Of a DNA stretch of 64,000 nt, positions 36,029 through 44,397 are shown in pieces. The position numbers and the translations under genes were made by a program. The number at the start of each line of letters is the position of its first letter. Position 1 is the first letter of the stretch. This DNA comes from Sphingomonas sp. PAMC26645 (GTDB lineage Bacteria; Pseudomonadota; Alphaproteobacteria; Sphingomonadales; Sphingomonadaceae), in assembly GCF_004795835.1 (NCBI RefSeq), contig NZ_CP039249.1, forward strand, positions 558,001 to 622,000. Direction: 5' to 3'. The notes under the pieces were generated by a model. It was not told where the DNA came from. It searched no databases and worked only from the letters and a program-made list of their open reading frames with translations.

Positions 36029-36837
36029 TTCGCCAGCAACGCGCGGAGTTGGTCGTCGCGATCGCGGGGTGGTTCCACGTGGAACAATATCTCGAATGCC
36101 ACCGCTGCCTGGCCGATCAGCATCTCAAGCCCGTCGACGGTTTCGAGGTCGCGCGCGCGTGCCGCTTTCAGGAGGACGGTTTCGAGAGGGGAATAGACGA
36201 TGTCGTAAACCAGCGAGTCCGGTTCGAGCGCACCGAGATCGATGTCGAGCGGTGGCTGACCGGTCATGCCAAGGACGCTGGCGTTGACGAGCAGGCGCGA
36301 CGGCGGGGCGGCGGGGCCGATCGGGAGTGCCTGGCCCTTGAGGCCGAATGACGACAGCAGTGCCGCACCCTTCAGCGGATTGCGGTTGAGGATGATGACG
36401 GGGCCGACCCCCATCCGCGACAGCGCGAACAGGATCGCGCGGGCGGCTCCACCGGCGCCGATCACCGTGACGGGCTGGCCAGCGATGTCGAGGTCGTCGA
36501 TCGGCGCCCAGAACCCGGCGGCGTCGGTGTTAGTGCCGATGCAGTCGCCCGCTTGGTTGCGAAACACCGTGTTGATCGCGCCGATCGTTCCGCGGACGTT
36601 GCCGGGATCGGAGACGTGGTCGAGTGCGGCGAGCTTGTGCGGCATCGTGATGTTGCATCCGCGCCAGGCTGGGTCGGCTTTGCGTTCGGCGAAGTAGGCG
36701 GGGAGGGTGTCGGCGGTGACGAGCTTGTGGCGGTACTCCGCATCGATCCCGAGCGCGTCGAGCCAGAAGCCGTGGATTAGCGGCGATTTCGACTGTGCGA
36801 TCGGATCGCCGATCACTTCTGCATAGGGACGGGTCAT
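36025..36837 (-). CDS. aroE: Shikimate dehydrogenase
   Basis: The 270-residue enzyme reduces 3-dehydroshikimate with NADPH in aromatic amino acid synthesis. The substrate site is visible as [15 protein letters not shown] at the start and [19 protein letters not shown] near residue 61, with catalytic Lys and Asp. The cofactor site is [21 protein letters not shown] parS palindrome lies inside the last 20 codons and is read as FHVE. Coupled with coaE. Confidence 0.95.
   Translation of the reverse strand: MTRPYAEVIGDPIAQSKSPLIHGFWLDALGIDAEYRHKLVTADTLPAYFAERKADPAWRGCNITMPHKLAALDHVSDPGNVRGTIGAINTVFRNQAGDCIGTNTDAAGFWAPIDDLDIAGQPVTVIGAGGAARAILFALSRMGVGPVIILNRNPLKGAALLSSFGLKGQALPIGPAAPPSRLLVNASVLGMTGQPPLDIDLGALEPDSLVYDIVYSPLETVLLKAARARDLETVDGLEMLIGQAAVAFEILFHVEPPRDRDDQLRALLAK
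36071..36086. other. parS-like ParB-binding site 1 (inside aroE)
   Basis: GGTTCCACGTGGAACA matches 15 of 16 bases of the two perfect sites at 45676 and 48109. It is about 2.5 kb left of oriC, on the other side from the parAB genes. Confidence 0.8.
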
Positions 36838-36850
36838 TCGAGGCTCCGTG

Positions 36851-36903
36851 TTTCCCGGCGAAGGCGGGAATCCAGTCTGGGCACCCGCCTTCGCGGGTGA
36901 ACA
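36851..36903. repeat. Palindromic intergenic repeat, family C copy 5
   Basis: TTTCCCGGCGAAGGCGGGAA and CACCCGCCTTCGCGGGTGAA form the arms, around TCCAGTCTGGG. It lies just upstream of the aroE start, in its promoter or leader region. Confidence 0.8.
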
Positions 36904-36950
36904 AGATTTAGTCTAGCTCGGGTGGATTGCCATGCGCGACGGTCCATTCA

Positions 36951-37076
36951 ATCCTCCCCCGCAAGGGGGAGGTGTCGCCGAAGGTGACGGAGGGGGAGGA
37001 CACGGAACAGACGTTTCGCTTACCTCCCCCTCCGTCTGGCAAGAGCCAGCCACCTCCCCCTGGCGGGGGAGGATCG
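36951..37076. repeat. Palindromic intergenic repeat, family B copy 4
   Basis: The left arm ATCCTCCCCCGCAAGGGGGA and right arm CCCCCTGGCGGGGGAGGATC bracket the internal pair of family B. It separates aroE from maf and begins about 50 bases after family C copy 5. Confidence 0.85.
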
Positions 37077-37083
37077 TTTTAAA

Positions 37084-37674
37084 TCAAGCCAGCAACTCGC
37101 CACGCACGCGCAGAAAGTCGAGGACGTTGAGTAGCGGCATGCCGAGTACCGTCAACTGGCTTCCCTCGATCTTGGCGAACAGCTGCGCGCCGGGGCCTTC
37201 GATGCGGTAACAGCCGACGCAGCCCGAGATGGCGGGCCATTCCGCATCGAGATACGTCTCGATGAATGCGTCGGACAGCGGGCGGACGTGCATCTTCGCG
37301 CGCTCGACATGGCGCCAGATCGCCTGGCCGTTCTCGGCGATGACCGCGGCGCTCCAGAGGTCGTGGCGCTTGCCGGACATAAGTCGCAGGTGTGCCGCCG
37401 CATCGTCTCGGTCGACGGGCTTGTCGAGGATGGTGCCGTCTTCCAGTGCGACCAGCGAGTCGCTGCCGAGGACGAGATAGCCGGGCATCCTTGCGGAAAC
37501 CTTGAGCGCCTTCAGTTCGGCCAGCGCATCGGCGAGATCGCGCGGCGACAGGTCGCGTAGCGCCGCCTTGGCCGCATCCTCGTCGACGCCGGCGAAGGTC
37601 GCCTCGAACGGTACGCCGGCGGCGGTCAGCATCGCGCGACGCGAGGCGCTTTGCGAGGCGAGGATCAGGCTCAT
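37084..37674 (-). CDS. maf: Maf family nucleotide pyrophosphatase
   Basis: The 196-residue protein starts SLILASQSASRRAMLTAAGV, the Maf signature, followed by DEDAAKAALRDLSPRDLADA and GSDSLVALEDGTILDKP. Maf proteins hydrolyse modified or non-canonical nucleoside triphosphates and affect septum formation in some bacteria. The conserved E-x-x-P-segment CVGCYRIEGPGAQLFAKIEG suggests the YhdE/YceF group. ATG 37674 overlaps the ppsR stop by four bases. Confidence 0.92.
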   Translation of the reverse strand: MSLILASQSASRRAMLTAAGVPFEATFAGVDEDAAKAALRDLSPRDLADALAELKALKVSARMPGYLVLGSDSLVALEDGTILDKPVDRDDAAAHLRLMSGKRHDLWSAAVIAENGQAIWRHVERAKMHVRPLSDAFIETYLDAEWPAISGCVGCYRIEGPGAQLFAKIEGSQLTVLGMPLLNVLDFLRVRGELLA

Positions 37675-38510
37675 GACTCGACCTTCGGAGCGGCGTCGGC
37701 ACGGCGCTGGTTGCACAAGGCAATGATCGCCGCCGCGGTTTCCTCGATCGAGCGGCGCGTAACGTCGATCACCGGCCAGCCATTGTCGGCGAACATCCGG
37801 CGCGCAAATGCGAGTTCGCGCATCACCGCTTCCTCCTCGACATAGGACGTGTCGGGCTGCTGGTTGAGCGACAGCAGGCGGTTGCGGCGGACCTGGATCA
37901 GTCGGTCGGCGCTGGTCGTCAGGCCGACTATCAGTGGGTTGGCGAGCTTGTAGAGGTTTAGCGGTGGTGGGCTTTCCACGACGATCGGGATGTTCGCGGT
38001 CTTGTAGCCGCGATTGGCGAGATAGATCGAGGTCGGCGTCTTCGACGAACGCGATACGCCCGCCAGGACGATATCGGCCTCCTCCCATTCTTCCGAGGCG
38101 ATCCCGTCGTCATGGGCGATCGTCCACTGGATCGCGTCGACGCGCGCGAAATAGGCCGCATCTAGGACGTGCTGGCGGCCAGGTCGTGCCTTCGCCTGCT
38201 GCCCGAGCAACCCCGATAGCGCGTCGTTCACGGGGTCGAGCGGCGCAACCGCGGGCAGCCCCAACGCGAGGCACCGCTGCTCCAGGATGCGCCGCGTCGC
38301 GGGGTTTACCAGCGTGAACACGACCAGCCCCGGGTTCTGCGCGATCTCCTGGAGGATGCGTTCGAGATGTGCCTCGGTCCGCACCATCGGCCAGAAATGG
38401 CGGACCGTCTCGACGTCGTCATATTGCGCCAGCGCCGCCTTCGCGATGTTCTCCAGCGTCTCGCCGGTCGAGTCCGACAGCAAATGAAGGTGGAGCCGGA
38501 TCATCGGCAT
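37671..38510 (-). CDS. ppsR: Pyruvate, phosphate dikinase / PEP synthetase regulatory protein (DUF299)
   Basis: The 279-residue bifunctional kinase/pyrophosphorylase controls pyruvate phosphate dikinase or PEP synthase by reversible threonine phosphorylation. It has HLLSDSTGETLENIAKAALA at the start and the P-loop VLAGVSRSSKTPTSIYLANR near residue 148, with the C-terminal RIGRLLSL-like segment RLIQVRRNRLLSLNQQPDT and FVEEE-type SYVEEEAVMRELAFA. MPMIRL was chosen as the start on the basis of a GGGGAC Shine-Dalgarno; MIRL two codons later is possible. It faces away from oriC. Confidence 0.92.
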   Translation of the reverse strand: MPMIRLHLHLLSDSTGETLENIAKAALAQYDDVETVRHFWPMVRTEAHLERILQEIAQNPGLVVFTLVNPATRRILEQRCLALGLPAVAPLDPVNDALSGLLGQQAKARPGRQHVLDAAYFARVDAIQWTIAHDDGIASEEWEEADIVLAGVSRSSKTPTSIYLANRGYKTANIPIVVESPPPLNLYKLANPLIVGLTTSADRLIQVRRNRLLSLNQQPDTSYVEEEAVMRELAFARRMFADNGWPVIDVTRRSIEETAAAIIALCNQRRADAAPKVES

Positions 38511-38832
38511 TTTGTCCCCAGCGACGGGGTCCCTGGGCGTGGATCTGTGGATAACATGGGGAGAAGGGCTAGCGTAACTCATCCCCCTCGCCAAGCGACC
38601 GGTGTGCCGTGGATAACACCCATTTTATCCACACGCTCGCGCACAAGGGCCGATTTTATCCACAGGCTGTGGGTAACGGGGAGCCTTGAATCGAATCAGC
38701 GCGTTTGTGGGCGTGCCGAGGGGTCAAGCTGTTGGCATTTCCGGGATCACCGCATAAGTCCCGGGTTCAACCGCCCAACCACTGCAACAACCTATTTCTA
38801 GAATCTTCTTATAGTAGAAGAAGGGTGCTCCG
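38511..38832. other. Chromosomal replication origin oriC (predicted)
   Basis: The gap between the divergent ppsR and hemE genes holds five DnaA-box-like 9-mers within 131 bases: 38546-38554 (TGTGGATAA, perfect, minus), 38608-38616 (one mismatch, minus), 38625-38633 (TTATCCACA, perfect, plus), 38656-38664 (perfect, plus) and 38668-38676 (one mismatch, minus). Three GAATC sites for CcrM-type methylation are at 38688, 38693 and 38801. hemE next to the origin is the known Caulobacter arrangement. Gene direction also switches here, as expected for bidirectional replication. No CtrA site was seen. Confidence 0.88.
38784..38823. other. AT-rich stretch, candidate DNA-unwinding element of oriC
   Basis: CCTATTTCTAGAATCTTCTT is followed by ATAGTAGAAGAAG; this is by far the most AT-rich stretch of the surrounding GC-rich sequence, 110 bases from the nearest DnaA box. 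It ends at the hemE Shine-Dalgarno. Confidence 0.55.
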
Positions 38833-39882
38833 CTGACCGATCCGACCCCCAATACGCCTGCCTTCAAGCCGCTCCTGGCGACCCTTCGCGGGGAGCGTCA
38901 GGCCGTGCCGCCACTGTGGCTCATGCGGCAGGCGGGGCGGTATCTCCCTGAGTATCGCGAACTCCGCGCCGAGAAGGGCGGGTTCCTCGCGCTCGCGACC
39001 GATCCGGATGCGGCGGCCGAAGTCACGCTCCAGCCGATCCGCCGGTTCGGGTTCGACGGCTCGATCCTGTTCTCGGACATCCTGATGATCCCGTGGGCGC
39101 TCGGGCAGGATCTGAGCTTCGGGGTCGGCGAGGGGCCACGGCTCGAGCCGGCGCTGGTCGACCATGCGCTCGATCGGTTGCAGCCGGTGATGGGGCGGCT
39201 GGAGCCGGTCTACGGCACCGTTGCGAACGTCGCCGCTGCCTTGCCTCCAGAAACGACGTTCCTGGGCTTTGCGGGGTCTCCCTGGACGGTCGCGACGTAT
39301 ATGGTGGCGGGGAAGGGCTCGAAGGATCAGTCCGAGACGCGGCGTTTCGCGTATCGCGACCCCGAGGCGTTCGGTGCGATCATCGATGCGATCGCCGACA
39401 ACACCGTCGAGTATCTCGCGCGGCAGGTCGAGGCGGGCGTCGACGTGGTGCAGCTGTTCGACAGCTGGTCGGGGTCACTTTCGCCCGCGCAGTTCGAGCG
39501 CTGGGTGATCGCGCCGACCGCGTCGATCGTCGAGCGGCTCCACGTGCGCTGCCCCGGCGTGCCGATCATCGGCTTTCCGAAGGGGGCGGGGGGCAAGCTG
39601 CCGGCGTATGCGCGCGAGACGGGCGTCGATGCGATCGGGCTGGACGAGACGGTCGATCCGGTCTGGGCGCACGCGTCGCTGCCTGCGGACATGCCGGTGC
39701 AGGGCAATCTCGATCCGCTGGCGTTGATCGCAGGCGGTGCGGACCTCGATGCGGCGATCGACCGGATCCTCGCGGCGTTCGTCGAGCGTCCGCACGTCTT
39801 CAACCTCGGCCACGGCATCCTGCCCGACACGCCCATCGCGCATGTCGAGCAGCTGATCGCCCGCGTAAGGAGCACGACATGA
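38833..39882 (+). CDS. hemE: Uroporphyrinogen decarboxylase, apparently with a CTG start
   Basis: The enzyme decarboxylates uroporphyrinogen III to coproporphyrinogen III in haem synthesis. Family blocks PPLWLMRQAGRYLPEYRELR, SILFSDILMIPWALG and GFAGSPWTVATYMV are intact. Homology requires residues before PPLWLM, and the frame back to the tandem TAG stops at 38812 offers no ATG, GTG or TTG in the right place. CTG at 38833 is preceded eight bases away by AGAAGAAGG and gives a normal N-terminus (LTDPTPNTPAF). GTG 38905 would remove about 24 conserved residues. The stop overlaps hemJ (ATGA). Confidence 0.93.
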   Translation: MTDPTPNTPAFKPLLATLRGERQAVPPLWLMRQAGRYLPEYRELRAEKGGFLALATDPDAAAEVTLQPIRRFGFDGSILFSDILMIPWALGQDLSFGVGEGPRLEPALVDHALDRLQPVMGRLEPVYGTVANVAAALPPETTFLGFAGSPWTVATYMVAGKGSKDQSETRRFAYRDPEAFGAIIDAIADNTVEYLARQVEAGVDVVQLFDSWSGSLSPAQFERWVIAPTASIVERLHVRCPGVPIIGFPKGAGGKLPAYARETGVDAIGLDETVDPVWAHASLPADMPVQGNLDPLALIAGGADLDAAIDRILAAFVERPHVFNLGHGILPDTPIAHVEQLIARVRSTT

Positions 39883-40340
39883 GCGGTTTTCTTGGGGCGG
39901 CCTATGATTGGGTGAAGGCGGCGCATCTGATCTTCGTGATCTTCTGGATGGCGGGGCTGTTCATGCTGCCGCGCTACCTCGTCTATCATCAGGAGGCGCT
40001 GGCGGCCGGCAACACGACCGAAGCGGCGAACTGGGTCGAGCGCGAGAGCAAGATCCGCCACATCATCCTGACGCCGGCGATGATCGTCGTCTGGGTTCTG
40101 GGGATCGCGCTGGCGCTGAACCTGGGGCTGGCGGACGGCGCGCCGGGGCTGGGGTGGCTGCACCTGAAGCTGGTGCTGGTGCTGCTGCTGACCGGGTATC
40201 ACGGCTGGGCGGTCGGCTATGCGAAGAAGCTCGCCGCGGGGAAGCCGACGCTGGCGGGGAAGCAGTTGCGGATGCTCAACGAGGTGCCTGCGCTGGCGGT
40301 GACGCTGATTGTGGTGCTGGTGATCGTCAAGCCGTTCTGA
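39879..40340 (+). CDS. hemJ: Protoporphyrinogen oxidase HemJ
   Basis: The 153-residue integral membrane protein oxidises protoporphyrinogen IX in bacteria lacking HemG/HemY. It has the family blocks AAHLIFVIFWMAGLFMLPRY, with the essential histidine near residue 16, RHIILTPAMIVVWVLGIALA and LHLKLVLVLLLTGYHGWAVG. Four membrane helices are evident. It is translated by overlap with hemE, so two haem steps are co-expressed right next to the origin. Confidence 0.93.
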   Translation: MSGFLGAAYDWVKAAHLIFVIFWMAGLFMLPRYLVYHQEALAAGNTTEAANWVERESKIRHIILTPAMIVVWVLGIALALNLGLADGAPGLGWLHLKLVLVLLLTGYHGWAVGYAKKLAAGKPTLAGKQLRMLNEVPALAVTLIVVLVIVKPF

Positions 40341-40346
40341 ACCCCT

Positions 40347-40473
40347 GATCCTCCCCCGCCAGGGGGAGGTGTCGCCGAAGGTGACGGAGGTGGAGGCACA
40401 AGCAACAGTCGTTGCCCCTTCCTCCCCCTCCGTCTGGCAAGTGCCAGCCACCTCCCCCTGGCGGGGGAGGATT
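40347..40473. repeat. Palindromic intergenic repeat, family B copy 5
   Basis: GATCCTCCCCCGCCAGGGGG and CCCCTGGCGGGGGAGGATTG form the outer arms, with the usual inner pair. It lies between hemJ and rho, starting six bases after the hemJ stop, in a transcript-internal position. Confidence 0.85.
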
Positions 40474-40640
40474 GAAGGGGCCGCTTGACTAACCCGCCCC
40501 CCAATTCTAACCCCTTCTCCCAACACGGCCTCCTGGCGTCCTGCCCGGTCGTGTCTTGCCAGACTCGTCTCGCCCAGTTCCGCTTCCCAAGCGCACCGTC
40601 GACCGAGCGTTCTCCCGTTGATTGCTATCCGGAAATCCCC

Positions 40641-41897
40641 ATGCATCTCAAAGACCTGAAGAAGAAAAAACCCGCCGAGCTGGTCCAGCTGGCCGAGGAA
40701 CTGGGGGTCGAGAGCGCCTCGACGCTGCGCAAGCAGGACCTGCTGTTCGCGATCCTGAAGGTTCAGGCGGACAATGGCGATCAGATCATGGGGCTCGGCA
40801 CGATCGAGGTGCTGCCCGACGGCTTCGGCTTCCTGCGCTCGCCGGAATCGAACTATCTGGCGGGTCCGGACGACATCTACATCTCGCCGAACCAGGTCCG
40901 GAAGTTCGGCCTGCGCACCGGTGACACGGTCGAGGGCGAGATTCGCGGACCGAAGGATGGCGAGCGCTATTTCTCGCTGGTAAAGCTGACTGCGGTCAAT
41001 TTCGACGACCCCGATGTCGTCCGTCACCGCGTCAATTTCGACAACCTCACGCCGCTCTATCCCGAGAGCAAGCTGACGCTCGATCCCGCCGACCCGACCG
41101 TCAAGGACAAGTCGGCGCGGGTGATCGACATCGTCTCGCCGCAGGGCAAGGGCCAGCGCACGCTGATCGTCGCGCCGCCGCGCGTCGGCAAGACGGTCAT
41201 GTTGCAGAACATGGCCAAGGCGATCACCGACAACCACCCCGAGGTGTTCCTGATTGTCCTGCTGATCGACGAGCGCCCCGAGGAAGTCACCGACATGCAG
41301 CGCAGCGTGAAGGGCGAGGTGGTCAGCTCGACCTTCGACGAACCTGCGCAGCGCCACGTGCAAGTCGCTGAAATGGTGATCGAAAAGGCCAAGCGCCTGG
41401 TCGAGCACAAGAAGGACGTGGTGATCCTGCTCGACTCGATCACGCGTCTGGGTCGTGCCTACAACACCGTCGTGCCGTCGTCTGGCAAGGTCCTGACCGG
41501 CGGTGTCGACGCGAACGCGCTGCAGCGTCCGAAGCGCTTCTTCGGTGCCGCGCGCAATATCGAGGAGGGCGGTTCGCTTTCGATCATCGCGACCGCACTG
41601 ATCGATACGGGCAGCCGCATGGACGAGGTGATCTTCGAGGAGTTCAAGGGCACGGGCAATTCGGAAATCGTGCTCGATCGCAAGGTCGCGGACAAGCGCA
41701 TCTTCCCGGCGCTGGACGTCGGCAAGTCGGGCACGCGCAAGGAAGAGCTGCTGGTCGACAAGGCCAAGCTCAGCAAGATGTGGGTCCTGCGCCGTATCCT
41801 GATGCAGATGGGCACGATCGACGCGATGGAGTTTCTGCTCGACAAGATGAAGGATTCGAAGACCAACGAGAATTTCTTCGACAGCATGAATCAGTGA
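40641..41897 (+). CDS. rho: Transcription termination factor Rho
   Basis: The 418-residue hexameric RNA helicase ends untranslated transcripts. The N-terminal Rho domain is [20 protein letters not shown]; the RNA-binding cold-shock domain follows ([40 protein letters not shown]). The ATPase has [27 protein letters not shown] and the Q-/R-loop region [23 protein letters not shown] 40641 gives the normal length; the upstream open frame encodes leader sequence. A rho gene close to hemE and mnmE is usual near alphaproteobacterial origins. Confidence 0.97.
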   Translation: MHLKDLKKKKPAELVQLAEELGVESASTLRKQDLLFAILKVQADNGDQIMGLGTIEVLPDGFGFLRSPESNYLAGPDDIYISPNQVRKFGLRTGDTVEGEIRGPKDGERYFSLVKLTAVNFDDPDVVRHRVNFDNLTPLYPESKLTLDPADPTVKDKSARVIDIVSPQGKGQRTLIVAPPRVGKTVMLQNMAKAITDNHPEVFLIVLLIDERPEEVTDMQRSVKGEVVSSTFDEPAQRHVQVAEMVIEKAKRLVEHKKDVVILLDSITRLGRAYNTVVPSSGKVLTGGVDANALQRPKRFFGAARNIEEGGSLSIIATALIDTGSRMDEVIFEEFKGTGNSEIVLDRKVADKRIFPALDVGKSGTRKEELLVDKAKLSKMWVLRRILMQMGTIDAMEFLLDKMKDSKTNENFFDSMNQ

Positions 41898-41969
41898 TCG
41901 ATTGCGGCCCGCTGCACGCTGCAGCGGGACTCGCATTGATCCGGCCGGCGGGGCAGGGCCCCGACCGAC

Positions 41970-41990
41970 GACATGGGCTTTGCCCATGTC
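41970..41990 (+). repeat. Perfect hairpin downstream of rho
   Basis: GACATGGGC / GCCCATGTC with a TTT loop. The 20-mer CGACGACATGGGCTTTGCCC at 41966-41985 recurs in inverted orientation at 60589-60608. Confidence 0.6.
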
Positions 41991-42007
41991 CGCCAAGCAC
42001 ACCAAAG

Positions 42008-42041
42008 CGGCACGCGAGAGCATGGCTTTCGCGTGCCGTTT
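42008..42041 (+). terminator. Rho-independent terminator after rho
   Basis: Stem CGGCACGCGA / TCGCGTGCCG (10 perfect pairs) around GAGCATGGCTT, followed by TTT. It lies about 110 bases after the rho stop. Confidence 0.75.
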
Positions 42042-42083
42042 CGCTATTAAACCCCCTGAAATCCGTCACCGGGAGCTGACATC

Positions 42084-42818
42084 TTGAGTATCATCGCCAT
42101 GCTGGCCGCCGCCGCATCGAGCACCGCGGGCCCCGGCTCGCCGCTGGAAATCTGGCAACACATCGTCGCTGATTTCTCCAACCTGGGCGACCCGAAGGCA
42201 CTCGCCGCGTTCGGATCGGTCCTGATGATCGACCTCGTCCTCGCGGGCGACAACGCGATCGTCGTCGGCGCACTCGCTGCCGGACTGCCCACCGACCAAC
42301 GCAAGAAGGTCATCCTGATCGGCATCGGCGCCGCGCTGGTGCTGCGCATCTTCTTCGCGCTGATCGTGACGTGGCTGATGGGCATCGTCGGGCTCATCTT
42401 TGCGGGCGGCCTGTTGCTGCTCTGGGTCAGCTCGAAGTTCTGGCGCGAAATCCGCGAGGGCGCGGAGAACGCCGGCTCCGAGGAGATCGAGGGCGACGAG
42501 CGATCGGGTATTCGGTCGTCGAAGGGCTTTGCGAGTGCGGCCTGGGCCGTTGCCGTCGCCGACGTCTCGATGAGCCTCGACAACGTCCTGGCCGTCGCAG
42601 GCGCGGCGCGCGAGCATCCCGGCATCCTCGTCATCGGCCTGCTGCTGTCGGTCGCGATGATGGGTCTCGCCGCGAACTACATCGCGCGCGTGATCAACAA
42701 GTATCGCTGGATCGCGTATATCGGCCTCGCGGTGATCCTCGTGGTCGCGCTGAAGATGATCTACGAGGGCTGGGTCGGCACCGGCGAGACGCTCGGAATC
42801 ATCTCGCTGCTGCGCTGA
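42084..42818 (+). CDS. TerC family membrane protein
   Basis: The 244-residue protein has seven or so hydrophobic helices and the TerC motifs MIDLVLAGDNAIVVGALAAG (near residue 50) and ADVSMSLDNVLAVAGAAREH (near residue 155), whose acidic residues are conserved. TerC/Alx-type proteins export manganese or insert metals into exoenzymes. A TTG start with GGGAG eight bases upstream is the best supported; the next ATG is residue 6. A strong terminator follows. Confidence 0.9.
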   Translation: MSIIAMLAAAASSTAGPGSPLEIWQHIVADFSNLGDPKALAAFGSVLMIDLVLAGDNAIVVGALAAGLPTDQRKKVILIGIGAALVLRIFFALIVTWLMGIVGLIFAGGLLLLWVSSKFWREIREGAENAGSEEIEGDERSGIRSSKGFASAAWAVAVADVSMSLDNVLAVAGAAREHPGILVIGLLLSVAMMGLAANYIARVINKYRWIAYIGLAVILVVALKMIYEGWVGTGETLGIISLLR

Positions 42819-42840
42819 TCGCGGGGGCAGTTGGGATAAG

Positions 42841-42879
42841 AAAAAGGCCTCGCCGGGATCGTCCGGCGAGGCCTTTTTC
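42841..42879. terminator. Bidirectional rho-independent terminator
   Basis: AAAAAGGCCTCGCCGG pairs with CCGGCGAGGCCTTTTT around GATCGT. It separates the converging terC and dienelactone hydrolase genes and can serve both. Confidence 0.92.
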
Positions 42880-42932
42880 ATGTCTGTCGTCAGCACCCCG
42901 TCACCCGGAACAGGATGACGGGGAGGGCGTGG

Positions 42933-43634
42933 TTAGCCCAAATTGTCTGCGAAGAACTTTGCCGTACGCTCGTCCGCCAGCTTGGCCGACGTATCCGAGC
43001 GCCGCTCGCCGAACTCGGTCGCGAAGCCGTGGTCCTCGCCCGCGTAATCGTAGATCGTCACCTTGGGGTGATCGTCGAGTCCGGCGTGCATCGCAGCCTG
43101 CGCCGCCTTGTCGACGAAGTGATCCTCCTCCGGCACGTGCAGCAGCACCGGGTGTGCGATCGCGTGCTTCTCGCCGAGCAGGCCGTCGATCCCGACGCCG
43201 TAATAGCCGACGCTTGCATCGACGTCGGTCCGTGCCGCGGTCATGAACGCGAGGCGCCCGCCGAGGCAGTAGCCGACCACGCCGACCTTGGCGTCGTCAC
43301 CGAGTTCCGACCGGACCGCGCGAATGCTCGCTTCGATATCGGCGATGCCCTTGTCCTGGTCGAACTGGCCCATCAATTCGAGCGCGCGGTCGAACTCGGG
43401 CTTGATGTCCGGATCGAGTTCGATGCCGGGCTCGAGGCGCCAGAACAGGTCGGGGGCGATCGCGAGATAACCGGCCTCGGCGAGCGTATCGCACTTGCGG
43501 CGGATCCCGGCGTTCACGCCGAAGATTTCTTGGATCACGACGATCGCGGCCTTTGGGGTGCCTGCCGGGGTCGCGCGATACGCGGTGAATTCGCCATCGC
43601 TCGTGAGCGTGGCGATCTTGGTAGTGTTCGTCAT
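42933..43634 (-). CDS. Dienelactone hydrolase family protein
   Basis: The 233-residue alpha/beta hydrolase has the catalytic triad in GVVGYCLGGRLAFMTAART (Cys near residue 118), the acid in VPEEDHFVD and His in YAGEDHGFATEF. It opens with IVVIQEIFGVNAGIRRKCD, the family's conserved strand. Substrates include dienelactone and other cyclic esters. An AGGAGGACTGTT Shine-Dalgarno precedes the ATG. The start overlaps the ogt stop by four bases. Confidence 0.9.
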   Translation of the reverse strand: MTNTTKIATLTSDGEFTAYRATPAGTPKAAIVVIQEIFGVNAGIRRKCDTLAEAGYLAIAPDLFWRLEPGIELDPDIKPEFDRALELMGQFDQDKGIADIEASIRAVRSELGDDAKVGVVGYCLGGRLAFMTAARTDVDASVGYYGVGIDGLLGEKHAIAHPVLLHVPEEDHFVDKAAQAAMHAGLDDHPKVTIYDYAGEDHGFATEFGERRSDTSAKLADERTAKFFADNLG

Positions 43635-44101
43635 AACAGTCCTCCTGGCGGCCGCTCGTGGTCGAGCAGTCGGGATTTGGTGATCGGGCCTTCCCCCGCG
43701 GAGTACGCACCAAGCGCTCCGCCGGCTCCAAGGATTCGGTGGCAGGGGACGATGATCGGAAAAGGATTGCTTGCGCACGCCTGGCCGATCGCGCGCGGGC
43801 TCGATCCGATTGCCTTGGCGAGCGCGCCGTAGCTGGCCGTCGTGCCGTAGGCGATGTCGACGATTGCCTGGCGGAGGTCGGCACCGCGCGGGGTAGCGGA
43901 AGGCGCGAGGGGCAGGTCGAACTCGGTCAGCCGTCCGGCGAAATACGCGTCGATCTGGCGGAGTGCTTCCAGGATCGCGGGGGCGTCGCTGGCCGAACCA
44001 TCCTCCACGCCGATATCGATCGCGTCGATCCGGTCCCCGGTGCCGGTCACACGGACCAGACCGATAGGCGTTGCGATCGAGGCGGCATCGCGCGCATACA
44101 T
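43631..44101 (-). CDS. ogt: Methylated-DNA--protein-cysteine methyltransferase
   Basis: The 156-residue suicide enzyme removes alkyl groups from O6-alkylguanine. The acceptor Cys is in NPFPIIVPCHRILGAGGALG near residue 126. The helix-turn-helix is GTTASYGALAKAIGSSPRAI followed by GQACASN. Its N-terminal domain is short, and it lacks an Ada-like methyl-sensor. Coupled to the dienelactone hydrolase gene by an ATGA overlap, a less common pairing. Confidence 0.92.
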   Translation of the reverse strand: MYARDAASIATPIGLVRVTGTGDRIDAIDIGVEDGSASDAPAILEALRQIDAYFAGRLTEFDLPLAPSATPRGADLRQAIVDIAYGTTASYGALAKAIGSSPRAIGQACASNPFPIIVPCHRILGAGGALGAYSAGEGPITKSRLLDHERPPGGLL

Positions 44102-44156
44102 TCCCCGCTATGCAGCGCCGCGATGGACCGCTCAAGCGTCATCGAGGGTGCGTCAC

Positions 44157-44390
44157 ATGAAGATGAATATCGAGATCGAATGCACGCCAGAGGAGGCGCG
44201 TCGCGCGGTCGGGCTGCCCGACCTGACGCCGATCCACGACCGCTATATCGCGATGATGATGGAGGCGATCCCCGACGGCCAGATGAAGCCGGAGATGCTC
44301 GAATCGATGATGCGCGGGTGGCAGCCGATGGGCGAGGCGGGGATGGCGATGTGGAAGCGCCTGTTCGACAGCGCGACGAAAAGCGGCTGA
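44157..44390 (+). CDS. DUF6489-like small protein
   Basis: The 77-residue protein begins MKMNIEIECTPEEARRAVGL and has a methionine-rich helix (AMMMEAIPDGQMKPEMLESM) and a short amphipathic end GMAMWKRLFDSATK. It resembles a small family found next to mnmE in sphingomonads whose function is unknown. It begins divergently from ogt and is separated from mnmE by seven bases. Confidence 0.75.
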   Translation: MKMNIEIECTPEEARRAVGLPDLTPIHDRYIAMMMEAIPDGQMKPEMLESMMRGWQPMGEAGMAMWKRLFDSATKSG

Positions 44391-44397
44391 GTTTCCC

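Noticed and set aside
39327..42023. 898-codon minus-strand open frame
   Set aside because: It is antisense to hemE, hemJ and rho, all clear genes; its composition is Arg/His/Asp-rich shadow sequence typical of GC-rich genomes.
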